A stretch of 64,000 nt of DNA. Source: Microglena sp. YARC (taxonomy: Eukaryota; Chlorophyta; Chlorophyceae; Chlamydomonadales; Chlamydomonadaceae). A model generated the notes under the pieces. It was not told the DNA's origin and did not search any database. It saw nothing but the letters and a program-made list of their open reading frames with translations. Location: positions 24,545,999-24,609,998 of the forward strand of contig CM039465.1 of assembly GCA_022414725.1 (NCBI GenBank), given 5' to 3'. Positions within the stretch are counted from its first letter, which is position 1. Each line of letters starts with the position of its first letter. Made by a program: the position numbers and the translations under genes. Shown here one piece after another: positions 62,351-64,000 of the stretch.

Positions 62351-64000
62351 TCACTGTAAATCAATAAACCTAGGGCGAAGCTTGTACTTGACCAAACCAA
62401 GCATACCATTCATACTCCAAAAAACCTCTGCGGGGAGAGGCTTAGTGAAAGTATCAGCCAACTGCAAGGAGGTATGCACCTTAGTAACATCGATGCGCTG
62501 GCTTAGAACCAAATCCTTGATGTAGTGATGCATTATATCTATGTGTTTAGCCTTGCTTTCAAGCTTGTAGTCCTCTGTCCAGGACAGAGCTACCGTGGCA
62601 TCACATTTGATAGTAATCAAGTGAACAGGCAATCCCAGGTCTACCCTAAGATGCTTGAGCCACTGAACTTCCCTCGCACAACCAGCCAAAGCTTGATACT
62701 CAGCTTCCCCAGTACTAACTGCAGGGGTGATTTGTCGCTTGGATACCCAATTGACAATTCCACCAGAAGCTAGAAAAGCAAGACCAGTTTGAGATCTCCT
62801 GTCCTCCGGATCCTCACCAAAAGATGCATCACTGTAAGCAAGGAGCTCAAATTTTGGGTCATGAGTGTAGGCAATGCCAGTATAAGTATGCTTGCGAAGG
62901 TACACCAGAACCCTCAGAGCTGCATTCCAGTGAGCCTGAGTAGGTGCTGCTGTGAATCTAGAAAGTTGACTAACAGCAAAAGCAATATCAGGTCTTGTGC
63001 ACGTGGACAAGTAGATGAGGCTACCAACCAGAGATGCGTACAAAGTGTTGTTAGGTAGAACAGGACTGCCAATGGCATGAACTGTAACTGACTTAGACAC
63101 CATGGGCACCTCAGACGTAGCCTTCAACTTCTCTTCCCCTGCATTAAGCTTGAACCGCTCAACCATCCCATTAATAGCATTATGCTGACTGAGTACAATT
63201 TTCACACACCGCCCCTCATCATCAAGGGTAACATTACAGTCCAAAGAGAGAAACTGTTCAGGTACTCCCATTTCTGTAATAACCCACCCGTTATTACGCA
63301 AGATGGTAATAAGTGCTTCATAGAGCACGAGCTCATCAACAGCAATCCAAAAGTCGTCGACATATGTCAGGACCCAGGACCACAGGCCATCAGCATCCAG
63401 GCGCACAAAAAGTGCTGGATCAGAGAGCGTCGGTCGGAAACCTGCAAGGCGAAGAACCTGCAGGACATTGTCATGCCAAGCTCTAGGGGCCTGCTTCAAT
63501 CCATACAAGCTCTTCACAATGCGACAAACCAGGGGTTTTCCATTAGGCCCAACCTTGATGAAGCCGTCAGGCTGCCTCAAGTACAATTTGAGGTTGGGAT
63601 TTATCACTCCATGAAGGAATGCAGTCTTCACATCAATTTGTCTGGAGAACATCTTACGATGAACAACACCTGCAAGTAACACCCTCAAAGTCGCTTTAGA
63701 GGTGACCGGAGCAAAAATCTGGTCGTACTCAATACCAGGACGCTGCATGTAACCTCTAGCCACAAAACGCGCTTTGTAGCGCTCCACTCTTCCATCCTTA
63801 CCCAACTTTTTAGTAAATAACCATCTGGCAGACATAAGTCTGTACTCATCCCCAGGATGAGGCTCCAGAATCCAAGTACCATGACCCTCGAGGGAAGCGA
63901 TTTCATCTCTCATTGCTAGCTGCCACTCTTCCCTCTCAGGGTTATCGAGCGCTATAGCTTGAGCATAAGAAAGCTCACACTGGATGGAGATAAAAAGCAG
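62351..64000 (-). CDS. Ty1/Copia polyprotein, C-terminal part (RT and RNase H)
   Basis: Read on the - strand, the frame is open from the window edge to a TGA at 62351-62353, so the 5' part (gag, protease, integrase) lies beyond the window. It begins within LDNPEREEWQLAM, the usual lead into the Copia reverse transcriptase. GTWILEPHPGDEY, KARFVARGYMQRPGIEYDQ, FAPVTSKATLRVLLA and LYGLKQAPRAWH are RT landmarks, and YVDD is the catalytic core. RPDIAFAVSQLSRF follows. The RNase H part has YSDASFGEDPEDRRSQTG, STGEAEYQAL, and HIDIMHHYIKDLV near the end, then LADTFTKPLP. No stop or frameshift is visible, which suggests a young copy. It would copy its RNA into DNA for integration. Confidence 0.93.
   Translation of the reverse strand: MLFISIQCELSYAQAIALDNPEREEWQLAMRDEIASLEGHGTWILEPHPGDEYRLMSARWLFTKKLGKDGRVERYKARFVARGYMQRPGIEYDQIFAPVTSKATLRVLLAGVVHRKMFSRQIDVKTAFLHGVINPNLKLYLRQPDGFIKVGPNGKPLVCRIVKSLYGLKQAPRAWHDNVLQVLRLAGFRPTLSDPALFVRLDADGLWSWVLTYVDDFWIAVDELVLYEALITILRNNGWVITEMGVPEQFLSLDCNVTLDDEGRCVKIVLSQHNAINGMVERFKLNAGEEKLKATSEVPMVSKSVTVHAIGSPVLPNNTLYASLVGSLIYLSTCTRPDIAFAVSQLSRFTAAPTQAHWNAALRVLVYLRKHTYTGIAYTHDPKFELLAYSDASFGEDPEDRRSQTGLAFLASGGIVNWVSKRQITPAVSTGEAEYQALAGCAREVQWLKHLRVDLGLPVHLITIKCDATVALSWTEDYKLESKAKHIDIMHHYIKDLVLSQRIDVTKVHTSLQLADTFTKPLPAEVFWSMNGMLGLVKYKLRPRFIDLQ

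Overview
This is a eukaryotic nuclear window with two large intron-rich genes on the + strand, mobile elements between and inside them, and a Ty1/Copia polyprotein fragment entering from the right edge on the - strand. Spliceosomal GT-AG introns, tRNA-derived SINEs, hAT-type MITEs and TTTAGGG-like repeats fit a green-lineage alga. A repeat-rich prasinophyte such as Cymbomonas is my guess; it is inference only.

Gene A (about 941-27743) is modelled as 11 exons whose phases agree at every junction (about 620 aa). It encodes a predicted type II membrane protein. After a hydrophilic N-terminus and one membrane anchor come motifs NSSVRGP, MATDQVGLAVLL, AGYNI, RYQGVDFRD, NWGCN and YDGITLEPYE. These recall an uncharacterised glycosyltransferase-like family. 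A C-terminal module (FDTDFYL...FGQFEPRVFRYTC) and an acidic 16-residue repeat tail follow. Gene B (30394-57784) is modelled as 14 exons, again all in phase (about 1234 aa). It encodes a Fun30/SMARCAD1-type SNF2 chromatin remodeller with all helicase motifs, a polyglutamine N-terminus and an AT-hook-like insertion.

The striking feature is the introns. In nearly every intron of both genes, the end of the upstream exon (with its donor) is tandemly repeated downstream of the intact exon, and the beginning of the next exon (with its acceptor) is tandemly repeated upstream of it. Copies are separated by low-complexity satellite. The 3' ends of both terminal exons are also repeated past the stop codons. 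Exons therefore sit between arrays of their own truncated edges. Examples are nine truncated copies of exon A2, eight of A5, about fifteen of A8, eight of B5, fourteen near-identical copies of the B8 end, and six whole or partial copies of B10. Some copies keep splice signals and open frames, others have lost them. Most long ORFs in the window are readings of these satellites and are not genes.

Other elements: two copies of a hAT-type MITE with 8-bp target duplications (2307-3282, with a nested Mutator-like 0.2-kb element; 4906-5621); four copies of a second hAT-type MITE (31273, 31498, 55134, 60017); a tRNA-derived SINE family (28467-28674 with a 12-bp target duplication; 28695-28955; 34735-34925; 39450-39665; 58344-58495); and two further interspersed repeats, R1 (14845, 20709, 28250, 37043) and R2 (20400, 34308, 59517). 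From 58500 to 62350 I see repeats but no convincing gene.
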